In this document: positions 11,497 to 21,965 of the stretch, in pieces
Layout of the letters: each line of letters starts with the position of its first letter
Position numbering within the stretch: the first letter of the stretch is position 1
DNA from: Ophioderma brevispina
Taxonomy: Eukaryota > Echinodermata > Ophiuroidea > Amphilepidida > Ophiodermatidae
NCBI GenBank assembly: GCA_023653785.1
Contig: JAMKCH010010266.1
Span: 62,001 to 126,000 of the forward strand
Length of the DNA: 64,000 bases
Direction of reading: 5' to 3'
Notes under the pieces: generated by a model
Databases searched by the model: none
The model's input: only the letters and a program-made list of their open reading frames with translations
Told to the model about the DNA's origin: nothing
Translations under genes and position numbers: made by a program

Positions 11497-11881
11497 CAGA
11501 AACCGGTGTGAAAGTAATCATAGTCCGGCAGATTATCATAGTCCGGGCTCCATAGACGATAACGGTATAAGCTTGAAACTGATGTTGCGTGAAGAGTCAA
11601 CTGAATGGATTGCCCTATTGTCTGATTGTTCACCATTGTTCCCCAACTGTGAGCCCGGAGGACTATATCTCCTGCCACACCGGTTTAAAACCTCTTTGGC
11701 GTCTCTTTTTCTCGGAGTATGCCTTCTAATGTCTATATTTTAAAAGATCGACAATTCTATTACCTCTGCTGCCATTATTGAAATACAGCATTCTGATTGG
11801 TCAGTTTACTGCCCATTATTCTGCAATAATGGGTCGCCAATGCATTTTCTTATTAAATGAAGCTGTTTTGGGTATAGAATA
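11497..11881. other. No supported gene
   Basis: CTGATTGGTCAG at 11,793 sits beside CCCATTATTCTGCAATAATGGG (11,811-11,832), a small near-palindrome, again suggesting transposon debris. Nothing else is supported. Confidence 0.4.
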
Positions 11882-12043
11882 GAAATAAAGGGTTTGCAGT
11901 GTCATGTATGGGCTCATAATGTATCCCCTCGGCCAGAAAAAATTTCATTGGTATTGGGGCTCGGCTGCGCCTCGCCCATTATTTAGTTTTTCTGACCTCG
12001 GACACATTATTCGCCATAAATGACACTGGAAACCCTTTATTTC
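11882..12043. mobile_element. Foldback element, ~60-bp arms
   Basis: GAAATAAAGGGTTTGCAGTG and the following TCAT pair with ATGACACTGGAAACCCTTTA then TTTC at the other end. Pairing continues inward through CCTCGG/CCAGAAAAA against TTTTTCTGACCTCGG, leaving a short central loop. No transposase is present. It is a compact hairpin-type MITE. Confidence 0.8.
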
Positions 12044-13579
12044 TTAATTATAATGTAAGTGCAGAAAAAAGTTAATAGATTTTGAAAGATCTAAATCTTT
12101 ATCATTAAAAGGTAGAAATGGAAAATCGAAATATGAATAGATTGGGAATTTTTACAATAAAATTCTGTAACATGTATTTTCTTACATCTGAGATGACCCA
12201 AGCTTAGTCGGTGTTTTGTTTTAGATGTATTTCATTTGAGCAATTACTTAATCATGTTAATAGAAAATGCTTAAAAAGATAGCCTTTTATAGCTGATTTT
12301 CGCAATAAATGAATCATTCTAGAATAACATTCTTCTCTTGTAAAAGTCACGTTTATACCTGTTTACTTCTGTCAATATACATTTTACATCTTTCTTGTAT
12401 ATAGTTGTGCGTTATATTATTTCAAAACCAACATTATACATCCAGTATGATAATTAATTTCCACTTATGGCCCAAGGGTTGCAATTTATCGCGGGAATAT
12501 GTTTATCCTTTTAGTAAAAAAGCAAACTTGAAGCGAAGCTGGTAGGAATGAAAAATAATGAAACATTTTCTAGTTGCGACCCATTGACGAAGTGGAGCAA
12601 AAATGCGTCTGGCGGCGAGAGAGTTGCAATCATTAGAAAGTAGGTTTGACGCGACACAATCACATCCCAAAATGATCTGACAATTTGATAGTCTCACGTT
12701 ACATTTATAAAGGTTTGACAGGAATTGTACCGTAGTATAAAAGGTTTTTCTACTTTTTATATTTGTATTTAAAAACGTAAAAAAAGGCATTTTACCACCT
12801 TTCTACCAGTTTCTGCTATAACATTTACAATTAACCACCAATTTATACCTCTTTACAATGGTACTTTCGCATCTAGTATAAGTCCAACAATGTTAGATAG
12901 CTTTTGGTTATATATTTGAAGGTAGGACACCGAATCTTAAATCATGTTAAAAATACATATCAAACGCGATTGTATACAGTATCTGGATTGAAATGTTGTT
13001 GGTATAACTGATCAATCTTGGCCGTGGAAATACAAATTTTTTTCTATGTTCATATTGATTGTTGATTGTTATTACCTGAGACAAAATATTAGAAAGGGTT
13101 TCATCATTATTGACATTTTTAACAGTACTTAATCAGCACAAGAAAAATACGTAAATATTATTTGTAATACCTTGAACCATTTAGTTAGTACTTCCAAATT
13201 CTTTCTGTAAATCAAGATTCCAATCCGATCAACAATTTCAAAGAAACTGTCTCTGGATAATAGTCACAGAATGATAAACTCAATTACATTTAATTTTTGT
13301 CTTAAACAAATTTGATATCGAAATCTGGCAGGTTGTGGGTTTCTGGATGGTTATCTTCAAAAAATTAGAAATTTATCAAAATGTTGCGATTTGATGGGTT
13401 GATTGAATCATTTTCCGTTCTAAAATGTTAATTTTTTAGTCCAAGACCAATTATTAAACATTTTAACTAGGGAATATACAAACACCCACTTAAAGACGTT
13501 AAAACGTCAACAAAAATCAATGTCAGCAAGCTTTGCGTCTTTAAAAATTGATGTTGGGCTCTTTAAATTCTGTAACACA
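12044..13579. other. Unassigned AT-rich stretch
   Basis: Only chance-length frames occur, the longest on the minus strand at 12,503-12,790. No splice, RNA or repeat signal that I can defend. Confidence 0.4.
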
Positions 13580-13906
13580 CTAAATGCTGGAAGGTTTGTT
13601 ACTCATTTTCGAGGTCCAAACCAAGAGGCAAGTATATGTGTTTCCCACCCAATGCATTTCTTCCATACAATTTTTGCACGGGTGTGATGTAAATGATGTA
13701 TAATGACAAGATTGGAATGAGTTCTGTTCATTTAGCATGAGGTACTTTTTGTCACTTAAATTCACGTGGCAACCAATGCAAAAAATTGATTGGAGAATTG
13801 CATTTGGAAGAACACTAATACTATCTTGGTCAATCTTAGCAACCGACATCGATTTGCACAATTTCGATACGCACTGATCAGATATAACCCCCGCAACGTT
13901 GTTTAA
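13580..13906 (-). CDS. Candidate Cys-pair ORF, unknown protein
   Basis: A minus-strand frame is open for about 110 codons to TAG at 13,580. It contains two C-x2-C pairs (FCIGCHVN and HPCKNCMEEMHW), a CH in between (FQSCHYTSF) and a later C, a spacing that could chelate zinc. One or two frames this long are expected by chance in a window of this size and base composition, so the cysteine pattern is the main argument. No start context or splice sites are decisive, and no family is recognised. Confidence 0.25.
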   Translation of the reverse strand, partial: LNNVAGVISDQCVSKLCKSMSVAKIDQDSISVLPNAILQSIFCIGCHVNLSDKKYLMLNEQNSFQSCHYTSFTSHPCKNCMEEMHWVGNTYTCLLVWTSKMSNKPSSI

Positions 13907-13949
13907 GATAGAGTACTAGTAAATCAATCTCCAGACTGTAAACATAGAC

Positions 13950-14220
13950 TAGGTAGCTATATACATTTGGAATTCACCCTACGAAGATCCATTTAAGTCT
14001 TCCACGGGCTGAATGTAGATAGATTCCAAATGGGAAAATGCAATAGCTTGTAGGTAACTTTATTGTGAATACATTATAAAATATTTTACTCACATGACTA
14101 TAGGTCGATATATACATGGAATCACCCCTGGAGACTCCATTTTAAGTCTCCTAGGCTGAGTAGAAATCAAATGGAAAATAGCATAGCTGTAGGTAATCTA
14201 CTTTTTGGAATACAGTCTAA
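13950..14220. repeat. Diverged tandem duplication, ~150-bp period
   Basis: Two related blocks share TATATACAT, GGAATCACCC (or GGAATTCACCC), CCATTTTAAGTCT, GGCTGA, CAAATGG and ATAGC-TGTAGGTAA in the same order (13,950-14,075 and 14,100-14,220). Many substitutions separate them, so the duplication is older than the one at 8.2 kb. Confidence 0.75.
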
Positions 14221-14281
14221 ATATATGCTTATCAATGTTGAGTAAAAAGGGAATAACCCCTATGTTGAGAAAAAGCTCGAA

Positions 14282-14699
14282 ATGTTGAGAAAGACGTACG
14301 CAATGCATTGTCGAGTAAATTTACTCCGCTTGTGTAATGTGTACTCAACTTTTATTCTGATTTTACGCAACAGAAATGGTCTTTATTGCATTTTTAATCA
14401 AATATTTAGACTGTTCACACCCTCCTTATGGCAAGATTTAGGTAAGTCTGCCACATGTGTATTTTCAAAACGCCAGTGACACGACTTTTGCAAGTAATTA
14501 TTGTTGGTTCAATCAGCGCTTGTTTACCTATAATTTTTTGGCAGGGAAGCTGAATGGGAAGGACAGCCATCAACATTTTTCACATGCTGGCTTCTGCGTT
14601 CCTTTGCCAATACTATGCCTCTATGCAATTCTCCATTATAAAATTATGCTGTCTGGGGCCACCTCTGTATACGAAAATAGAGAAAATGGCAATTTGTAA
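14282..14699 (+). CDS. Candidate two-exon gene, small membrane protein
   Basis: Exon 1 (14,282-14,441) starts at ATG, stays open for 53 codons plus one base and ends in TTTAG followed by GTAAGTC, close to the ideal donor. After a 103-bp intron, a pyrimidine-rich acceptor (CTATAATTTTTTGGCAG) opens exon 2 (14,545-14,699) in the matching phase, ending at TAA. The spliced product is 104 residues: a hydrophobic N-terminal half (YSTFILIL, YCIFNQIFRLF), then a polar GKLNGKDSHQHFSHAG, a probable membrane segment (FCVPLPILCLYAILHY) and a polar tail. Exon 1 might instead begin after the acceptor CGCAACAG (14,372). AATAAA-type signals lie downstream near 14,970. No family is recognised. Confidence 0.35.
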
Positions 14700-16238
14700 T
14701 AGGACAACTTTCAATATTATTACTGTAAGGGTAGTTGAACACTCTATTATTTTACTACCAGTAACACTTGGTTTCACGAACATCTAGGTTTGTTCTCAAC
14801 GGTCTATTATTTTATTCAATAATTGATTTGATATTTCAGTAATTCAATAACGTCGATAATCATCCGATCTTTTAAATCAATAAGCAGGCACCCAGGTATA
14901 GGTCTTGGACAACTAGGACAAAGTGTTTCCGTGCAAAAACACATAACCGTAATATGAGGTGATAGGTAAATAAAATATTGCAATTAACATTGCCCCTTTT
15001 AAAAAAAAAAACAAATTCATTTTTATCAATTTGCTTTCAAGCGGTGATTCTAGACATCCGTTTGAATACTGATATACTGTTTGGGGTGGTTTTATTTAAA
15101 ATTTAGAAATCTCTGTGTCCAAATGTCTTGTGTGAAAAGGGATTTCAGGAAATAACGTATTAATACGTACATATTTCTTATAAACCTTCACGTACTTTCA
15201 TGTGAATGGAAAGTGATTAATAGTTGGCCGACCAAGGTTTCAGTGAAAAAAATTCTCCAAAACTAAACTACGCTTTAGAGCTTCTGTGATAGTTTGCCAG
15301 AGGATATACATAAAAAAAAAGAAAACGATCTTTTTTTAAATGAAATCGTGCGGAAGTGGGCTGTTTACGGACCAGAGATTAAAGACAATGGCCATTTGAG
15401 CAATAAAAACACCCCTGGATGACATGTATTATATCCGATTATAACATTATTTATCTATCATGGTTGATTATAAGCCGAATTTTATAAAGGCAAACTGTTG
15501 CCCAAAGAGCATTTGATAGGTATAAGAAAATGTATTGCACGTTACCGGGTTTTACAGCCTTTGCTTACTGCGTTTGTTAAACGTCGGTCATTTGAGGTAT
15601 TTAGTTTGATAGTAGTTTAATGTGCACTTGGGGGTTTAGGAGGCTCATCTTTTCCAAAACTTATTAAAAACTTATTAAAATAAAATTGAACCCGTTTCTT
15701 GAGTCATGTTGAGTCATTAAATTAGTGGTTGAACTCGGTTTTATTTATGAAAAACAAATTGTATGAATGGTAAACGTGAAGTCCCTGTGGCAATTGTGAC
15801 TACAACACGCATATACTAGATAAATACATACGTATATACAAAACCACACAAAAACAAATTTTTTAGGTTTTTTCTTTTTTTAAATTACTGGTTTTTTTAT
15901 AGATTTTCAAAGAAATCCCCTTTTTAGTTACTTTATAGTAATGAATTTAGTTACATATGTAACTAAGAATTTTTACTACAACGACGCTCTTAAGACCACA
16001 GTTAAAATAAATTCTTCATTTGTTACTTAAAGTAACCTGTAGTAAAAACTACTCATTTTCTTAGCCACAGGCCTCTAAAGTACTCACCCGAAATATCATA
16101 TATTGTACTCTTGTACGCCGTAAAGGCGCAATACTATGTGCCTTATTCCGTCATATGACAAGCAAGTTTGTGAGAAAAGTCCCCCATGTTCCTTTAACCT
16201 GCCCCCTCACCGCACCTCCCCCACCTGTATGTATGATG
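14700..16238. other. Mostly unassigned; short inverted repeats
   Basis: TTTTTACTACA (near 15,972) and TGTAGTAAAAA (near 16,036) form an inverted pair, with GTTACATATGTAAC just upstream, probably a small decayed MITE. An A11 run lies near 15,000. No gene is supported. Confidence 0.4.
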
Positions 16239-16365
16239 TCGTCTGTCGTCTGTCTGTGTGTGTGTGTGTATGTCGTAGTGCTGTCGGTCTGTATGTATGT
16301 TGTGTGTCGGTCTGTAGGTATGTCGTGTGTCTGTCTGTCTGTAGTATGTATGTATGTTATGTGAC
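16239..16365. repeat. GT/CTGT microsatellite
   Basis: Compound TGTC/TG/TATG simple repeat. The overlapping open frames on both strands, rich in Cys/Val or Thr/His, are artefacts of it. Confidence 0.95.
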
Positions 16366-16379
16366 CGATTACACGCCTC

Positions 16380-16640
16380 CAGTGTGGGCGTATTGTTAAG
16401 TATAACGCGGGCCCCTTGTGGGAGAGTCTTCTTCATTGTGGGAGTACTTTTCTTACCTGTGGAGGGTTTTTTCTAGAGTTCCTCCGTTTCCGCATTGTCT
16501 AGCCGCATCCACTGTAATCTAGTCTGAGGGTTTCTCCCGTGTTACACCGCGTAGAAAAGCGGAGTTTTCTCGTTTCGTCACCTTTACGGCCTGCGGCGCA
16601 ATCCGTATTGGCTCCGAACGTGCGCAACCCTCTCCCCAAA
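16380..16640. repeat. GC-rich dispersed repeat, related to 58.5 kb
   Basis: CATTGTGGGAGTACTTTTCT (16,434) recurs, inverted, in the array at 58,625-58,745, and GGCCTGCGGCGCAATCC (16,588) recurs inverted at 58,522. Both loci are also flanked by AC/GT microsatellites, so they are copies of one dispersed element in opposite orientation. Confidence 0.65.
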
Positions 16641-16904
16641 CTCGCACCAAAACCTGCAAAATGTCAATAAAAATTGTCTAAAAAACAGTGTATGGTAGAC
16701 ATTCTACTAGTATCTCTTATGCAAAATAAGCAAATTCAGAATTTAGTACACAAATTTGAAAAAAGTGTATTTTTATGAAAAAAGGGTCTAAAAAAGGACT
16801 TGTTTACGAGAGTTTTAGGAATACTTCCCACAAGTAGCTCTTGTCAGAGGTGCTGTCGGGAGGTAGGGAGCCGACATACAGCGTCCACAGACAGCCCTAC
16901 AGAG

Positions 16905-17095
16905 ATACAGAGACACACCCCCCCACCCCCCCACCCACACCACATACACACAAGGTGCGACATATCAGCAGGAATCCTAAGATTAGCCCGACAGACATGC
17001 CCGACATAGAGGTGTCCTACATAAAGCCCGACAGACATCCTACTAGATACACACACATAATAAACACATACACGCATACACACCTACACACATCA
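16905..17095. repeat. AC-rich microsatellite region
   Basis: Runs of C/A with CACACAC, CCCACC and ACACAT motifs interrupted by unique DNA that includes repeated CCCGACAGACAT. Frames over it are low-complexity artefacts. Confidence 0.9.
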
Positions 17096-17099
17096 TACA

Positions 17100-18371
17100 T
17101 TACAACAAAAAAGTACATATTATTTATAGGTACTTTTTTAATTTCCATAAATTCGTCATCGAGAAATCACAAAACAATAGATTCGAATTAGTGAAATGAA
17201 CTGGTCATTATTTATGTCCCACACGCGAATCAATGAAATTCAAAGGAAAAGAAGAAAGATCATTCTTTAAATGCAAAACTGTGTTATAGGTGCCATTAGG
17301 TATTTTAGCCGCAAATTTTAAATTTCCAAGACCAGATGAAATCGATCTCATTTGTTTCAAAGTGTACGTACTTTTAATTTCACTCCACCTCACGCTTAGT
17401 CACTTAATATTTGACATAAAATTGCGAAAAAAAGAACGACCTTCAAATGATTGCACTTGCTAAAATCTTTCTATCAAAGCTAAACAATCTTACCGTAGGA
17501 CTTCAGGTAATTCGTCATGCGGCATATGCAAAGAAGGTGATGCACAATTTTAAAAGTCCGTAACACAAAATTCTCCGCCACAACTTTCTTCCAATAAGAT
17601 GTGAGACCTGATATCGCCTTACAAAAACCATAGAAAAACAATTCATCAAATTACATTTCTATTCTCTGATTGAACTCATAGCTAAAACGGTTTTAACTGC
17701 TATAAGCTGTCACACCTGAGTTCATGAAAAGTGTACCAAAATAGCGTGGGTAGACGAAACAGGCTGGAATTGTGAATTTGAATAGCACATACGCATCTAC
17801 TTATATAATATACTATTTAGCTATACGGCGGTTGGCAAAGGTGAAGAATTTTAATGTTTGCAAGTTAGCGTAACAAAGGTTTCTTCGCCTGGGTTCTTAT
17901 AGGTATTGTATTAAGTAAAACGCAATGCATTACGGTAGAATCGATCTTTCAATGCAGAAATCAAGTAATCAATGGATATTTCATTGCTTTTCGTAATGAA
18001 GTACTTTAAATTGTTCTGCGGCTTGCCAAGTTGATATAGTGATAAATGAGTTGGACAATAGCGAGCAATTTTCAAGCTGAATACAAAAATATTTTTTGGA
18101 AAAATTATGAATGTTTATAAATAGAAGACGAGAGAAATGAACATGAACTTACTGTGTCATACGAAAGGTAAGGAAAGGAAGGAGTCCCCTCTTTACTTTT
18201 ATGGTGTGGTTGATTTGTAAAAAACAAATTGAATAGATTCATTGAAGAAGAAAACAAGGGGAAATCCCCATCACGATGAAAAAAGCTTATTGTCCCATAT
18301 GCAATTTTTATGTTATCAAACTCATTTTTTTTATATAATTCCGCTTTTTAATTAGATTTTTTCTTCACAAG
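17100..18371. other. Unassigned
   Basis: No gene, RNA or repeat boundary supported. Frames are short and of background composition. Confidence 0.4.
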
Positions 18372-18520
18372 GACGTTGGATGTAACAGCTCACACCGTTC
18401 AACAAATGATGAACTACAGTTTGTATTGTAGTAACAATTCTTGTTATTTAAGATGTTCGTATGACAAATGCAGATTGGGAAAAATGATACTTGATTACTA
18501 CCACCATTTTGCAATTCTAG
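18372..18520 (+). CDS. Candidate internal exon, Cys-rich
   Basis: A strong acceptor (pyrimidine run ending TTTTTTCTTCACAAG) opens a frame that stays open 48 codons to TTCTAG followed by GTAGCA, a moderate donor. The translation includes YCSNNSCYLRCSYDKCRLG, with cysteines spaced x4, x3, x4, as in a small disulfide or metal-binding motif. No family is assigned. Exon phases are 2 (in) and 1 (out). No partner exon has been identified. Confidence 0.25.
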
Positions 18521-18705
18521 GTAGCACACGTATCTCGGTATTGTGGTATCAAAGGAAAAGCCTATTGTCTAGTTTTTAATTCATGAGATAATTCAACTCC
18601 TCCTACTGCGGTTGATAATAATAGAAATGTAGTGATAGTACTAGTAGTATAGTAATTTTAATAACAATTTCATTTTAATTATCATCAATTAAGCTTTGAC
18701 TTGTA

Positions 18706-18935
18706 TTGCCTAATTGCCGCCGCCGCCAACTCTGCCACCACCGCCACTACCACCACCACCGCCGTCGCTGCAGCCGTCATAACTCATATCATATCATAAT
18801 CCTCATCATCATCATCATAACATCATCATCTCATCATCATCCTCATCATCATCGTCATCATTCATCATCATCTTCATGGCATCGTCATCGTCATCGTTCA
18901 GTCGTGTCGTCATCATCAGTCAGTAGATCAAAGCT
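18706..18935. repeat. Compound CCG/CCA and ATC trinucleotide repeat
   Basis: GCCGCC/CCACCA tracts (18,717-18,775) grade into ATC repeats (18,785-18,900). The 107-codon frame over it is a simple-sequence reading rich in His and Ser. Confidence 0.95.
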
Positions 18936-19261
18936 CATTTATTATCATCATCTCGGTCTTAAGATATTTTTCTCTATGCAAAAACTCTTTTCTCTATGTT
19001 CTAATTTCTCCTTTTTAGAAACAAAATAATTATCACACCGCATTACTAATACAAGTGACTAGTCATATGCCTCTCAGGTTTTAAAGCTTGTTTGAACGAC
19101 ATATATTTTACTTATTTCTCCGTGAAAAATGAACTCATGCCCAACGTATGGTCTATCGCAGCAGTTTAGTCTACGTAATAGATTGATGTACGCTGAGGCA
19201 ACTAATGACCCAAAACATGTATGACGACACATCAGAGTAATTAAAATATTTAAAAAAAGCG

Positions 19262-19412
19262 GGAAGACTTCCATATGTACCCCCCTCATAATTGACAGGT
19301 AACAAAAAGTTATTATTTTAGCTGTTTATCCATTTTTAATGACACAAGGCCAAAATTAAAATAAATTTTGTATCATGTAATTTACGAGGGGGGTACATAT
19401 GGAAGTCTTTCC
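19262..19412. mobile_element. Foldback element, ~35-bp arms
   Basis: GGAAGACTTCCATATGTACC, CCCCTCATAATTGACA is matched by the complementary block TGTAATTTACGAGGGGGGTA, CATATGGAAGTCTTTCC. AAGCG/CGCTT outside extends the pairing. About 80 bp of loop, including AAAATTAAAATAAATTTT, lie between. No coding content. Confidence 0.8.
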
Positions 19413-20290
19413 AAAAAAGCGATACACCAGTTCGCACACACGTAAAAGAGCCTCAATGTTAAATCAATTCTTATTCACGCACACAATATATTTATCGAAA
19501 ATATATTCTGTGAAAATGCATGTAGTGAAATTATTAACTGTTATAGCAAAAGCCAGTGCGCCTAATAATTTTTTGCGACAAAAATGATACTCTTGGGGAC
19601 CACTGCCTTTCTCACAGTATCTCGGATAAGCTCATTACATGATATAACATGAATACGTCTTGAGTAAGTATGTAAAATAGACTTCTATATTGTATGTACC
19701 TTGAAGCTTTTTACATATATAGGGATTGGACTAATAAACATTATTCGAGGGTTGACAAACAGAAGAGACGTAACTCAAACTGAAAAGAAATGTTAAAGAA
19801 TGTCTTCATTCTGTGTTCATAATTAAAAATTGTTCTTGTTTTATAATGTTTGCTACAGTACCACATATGAGGCTTTATGAGATGTTTACATTTGAGTAAT
19901 GAAGAGATTTGTTAATAGAAAATATTAAAAATCGCATTTCTCAAAAGCAGTTATTACAGCAGAATTAAAGAAATTCTTAATATCTTTTCAGGTTGAGGTT
20001 AAGCCTTGTTGTCAACCCTCGATTATTATACCCTATGAATTAACCGATTAATATCGGCTGATAGTGCACAATGCAGGAGCCCTAAAACAGTGTCGCTAAT
20101 GGTTATTCCAGAAATATCCGCTCCCAAGATGAAAGTGGGAATTTACACACCCTTATTCTTAGAATCCCCATCTAGAAATCTAAATGGCAGGGAATGGAAG
20201 CTCTATAATTCAGTGAAGTAGATTGAAGATGGGTTGGGTTACAATGTCGATACAAGGATTTTCAATATAATAGCAGAGATTATACTATCG
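19413..20290. other. Unassigned
   Basis: No gene recognised. The last few hundred bases may be 3' body of the minus-strand SINE that follows, but its end is not clear. Confidence 0.35.
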
Positions 20291-20621
20291 CCTTATGCTA
20301 CTGGCCTATAAGCGCTTTCACCAAATGGGCCGCTGATCACTGTGGCCAAACATACCATAAACCATTTAGCATCAGTTCAAGGGGATGCAGCAGATCGGGA
20401 TCAGCGCTGTCCCTTATCAGCAAACATACATCGAGATAAATATCGCGGCCGGGACCAGCTCCCCAAATATCGCATGGGTAAATAGGGACAACCAAGCGGT
20501 TATTTCTTGTACAGGGAAAATACAAGATAGCTGAATCTCAAAGGCTCGAACGCACGCCTATACGCATGGATGACCATACACTATGAGTCGACGCTTTAAC
20601 CGATTGAGCTATCTTGTCCGC
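20290..20621 (-). mobile_element. tRNA-derived SINE, minus strand
   Basis: On the minus strand the head reads GCGGACAAGATAGCTCAATC then GGTTAAAGCG, an almost canonical A box (TAGCTCAATCGG, 20,600-20,611). A B box follows (GCGTTCGAGCC, about 20,543-20,553). The 45-base spacing suggests descent from a tRNA with a long variable arm. The acceptor stem is not restored at the other end, so this is a SINE head and not a functional tRNA. The body runs to lower coordinates with an unclear 3' end. The 62-codon frame inside is incidental. Confidence 0.7.
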
Positions 20622-20815
20622 TTATATACCCGATTGATAGACCTTGTCAGTGTACATGTAGGGCGCCTATCAGCACTGACATTGTAATATTCCCCATAAC
20701 AGTCCTTAGGAAATTTCGCCTTGGGTCAACATAGGTCGCGTAATTTCAATGCTTTCATATCTTGTTATTTAATAAGAGGATATGATACTATTGAACCTAT
20801 AGATGAGATGATAAT

Positions 20816-20846
20816 ATGTGACGTCATCGCCTAGATGACGTCACAT
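20816..20846. promoter_or_regulatory. Palindrome holding two CRE octamers
   Basis: ATGTGACGTCATC and its exact complement flank a five-base centre (GCCTA). Each arm contains TGACGTCA, the full CREB/ATF site, itself palindromic. It may be a regulatory module or simply the core of an inverted-repeat transposon. The next 80 bases are unusually GC-rich (GGTATGCGCGCGCATCATAT). Confidence 0.6.
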
Positions 20847-21424
20847 TGTCAGCAGCGGCTATTGTCTTTGCCCGGCGGTATGCGCGCGCATCATATCTCG
20901 TGCAAGGGGCGTCGTTTTTGTTGAGCAAACACAACTGGAAGATTATTTTTTTTTACACCAAGCCTATCCCGAACTAATAATATTCCTGCCGTGCGATTTA
21001 TTTGCTATTACCGCTTTGATCATGTAATATCTTTCCTCGTCGATATACACATCCAAAAATGGTTCTATTAATCAACAAATGCTGAATTTACTTCGATAAG
21101 GAAGCCAGTAATTATTATTGAAAGCGGTAAGTGATATAGTAATTCACCGGCTCTAAAAATAAAGTGCCATTCAATCGTTTCGTAAGTCAAAAAATTGAAA
21201 CGATACAGAGTGCTGAGGTTGTTAGATAAGTGTGTAGGTACAGATTACTATTAGCTCATACCAGGAGTTCTTTCAATCTTGTTTTTCATTCTAATATTCC
21301 CAAAATAGTCTTGATCACGCCTTATAGAGTCATTTTGGTGTTATTTTTCATAAATGGGAGAAGTCATTTTTACCAGCTCGTAATAGATTTTCTTAGTAGT
21401 AAATATAGATAGTAATGAGATCAT
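20847..21424. other. Unassigned, GC-rich at its start
   Basis: After a GC-rich first 80 bases the stretch is AT-rich with only a chance-length frame (21,230-21,412). Confidence 0.35.
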
Positions 21425-21725
21425 TGTGGGGCACAAGTGGTCTAGTGGATTGAGTGCCCGACCCACTCGCCAAAGGTTGTGAGTTCGATGTCTCTGTGGC
21501 CAATGTGTCGCATCCTTGAATAAGGCGCTTTACCTCAATTACTGCACTCCCTACAAGGTGTATAAATGGTAACCAACATATTCAAGCTGAGGAAGGAACA
21601 CGACTCGCTGTAGACGAGGTGTAGCGATCCCCCATACAGCAACATTAAATGGTGAAGTCTGACCCAATCGCTTCGAAGAGAGATGGGCACTCTTTTCCTG
21701 TGTACACATCAGGTCCGTCCCCTTT
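21425..21725 (+). mobile_element. tRNA-derived SINE, plus strand
   Basis: GGGGCACAAGTGGTCTAGTG begins a tRNA-like head with an excellent A box (TGGTCTAGTGG) and a B box at GAGTTCGATGTC about 45 bases on. The body includes CTTGAATAAGGCGCTTTACC and CCCATACAGCAACATTAAAT. The 3' end is not sharp (between about 21,680 and 21,725). The head differs from those at 1,900/44,921 and 20,621, so it is a separate family. Confidence 0.75.
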
Positions 21726-21929
21726 ACCTTTCTTTTAAGTCTGACTCCGGATTTGAAATAGATTTTTTGGGTAGTAATTAAATAGTCATCTAGAACTAAT
21801 AGTGGAGGGGCCTATGTAAAATTTGGTTAAAGTTCAGTTAATGTTGGCAACCAGCCTATAAAACGTATACTATTGCGGTCGGACTATTGAGAAAATCGAT
21901 GTGCCATTTTTTCTGTTGACCCTTGTGAC

Positions 21930-21965
21930 CGTAACACAAGGTCAAAGGTCAAAGGTCATACATCG
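21930..21965. repeat. Tandem AGGTCA half-sites
   Basis: AAGGTCAAAGGTCAAAGGTC carries three AGGTCA-type half-sites spaced by one base, the DR1 arrangement bound by HNF4/RXR-type nuclear receptors. The motif also occurs in the repeat at 37.2-37.6 kb, so a repeat origin is more likely than a conserved enhancer. Confidence 0.5.

Noticed and set aside
16136..16436. Cys/Val- and Thr/His-rich frames on both strands
   Set aside because: They read through the GT/CTGT microsatellite.
18706..19029. His/Ser-rich 107-codon frame
   Set aside because: A translation of CCG/CCA and ATC trinucleotide repeats.
20532..20621. Functional tRNA gene on minus strand
   Set aside because: A and B boxes are good but no acceptor stem closes the head, and it is joined to a SINE-like body.
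21425..21500. Functional tRNA gene on plus strand
   Set aside because: The head resembles a tRNA but lacks a matching 3' acceptor strand and continues into repeat DNA.
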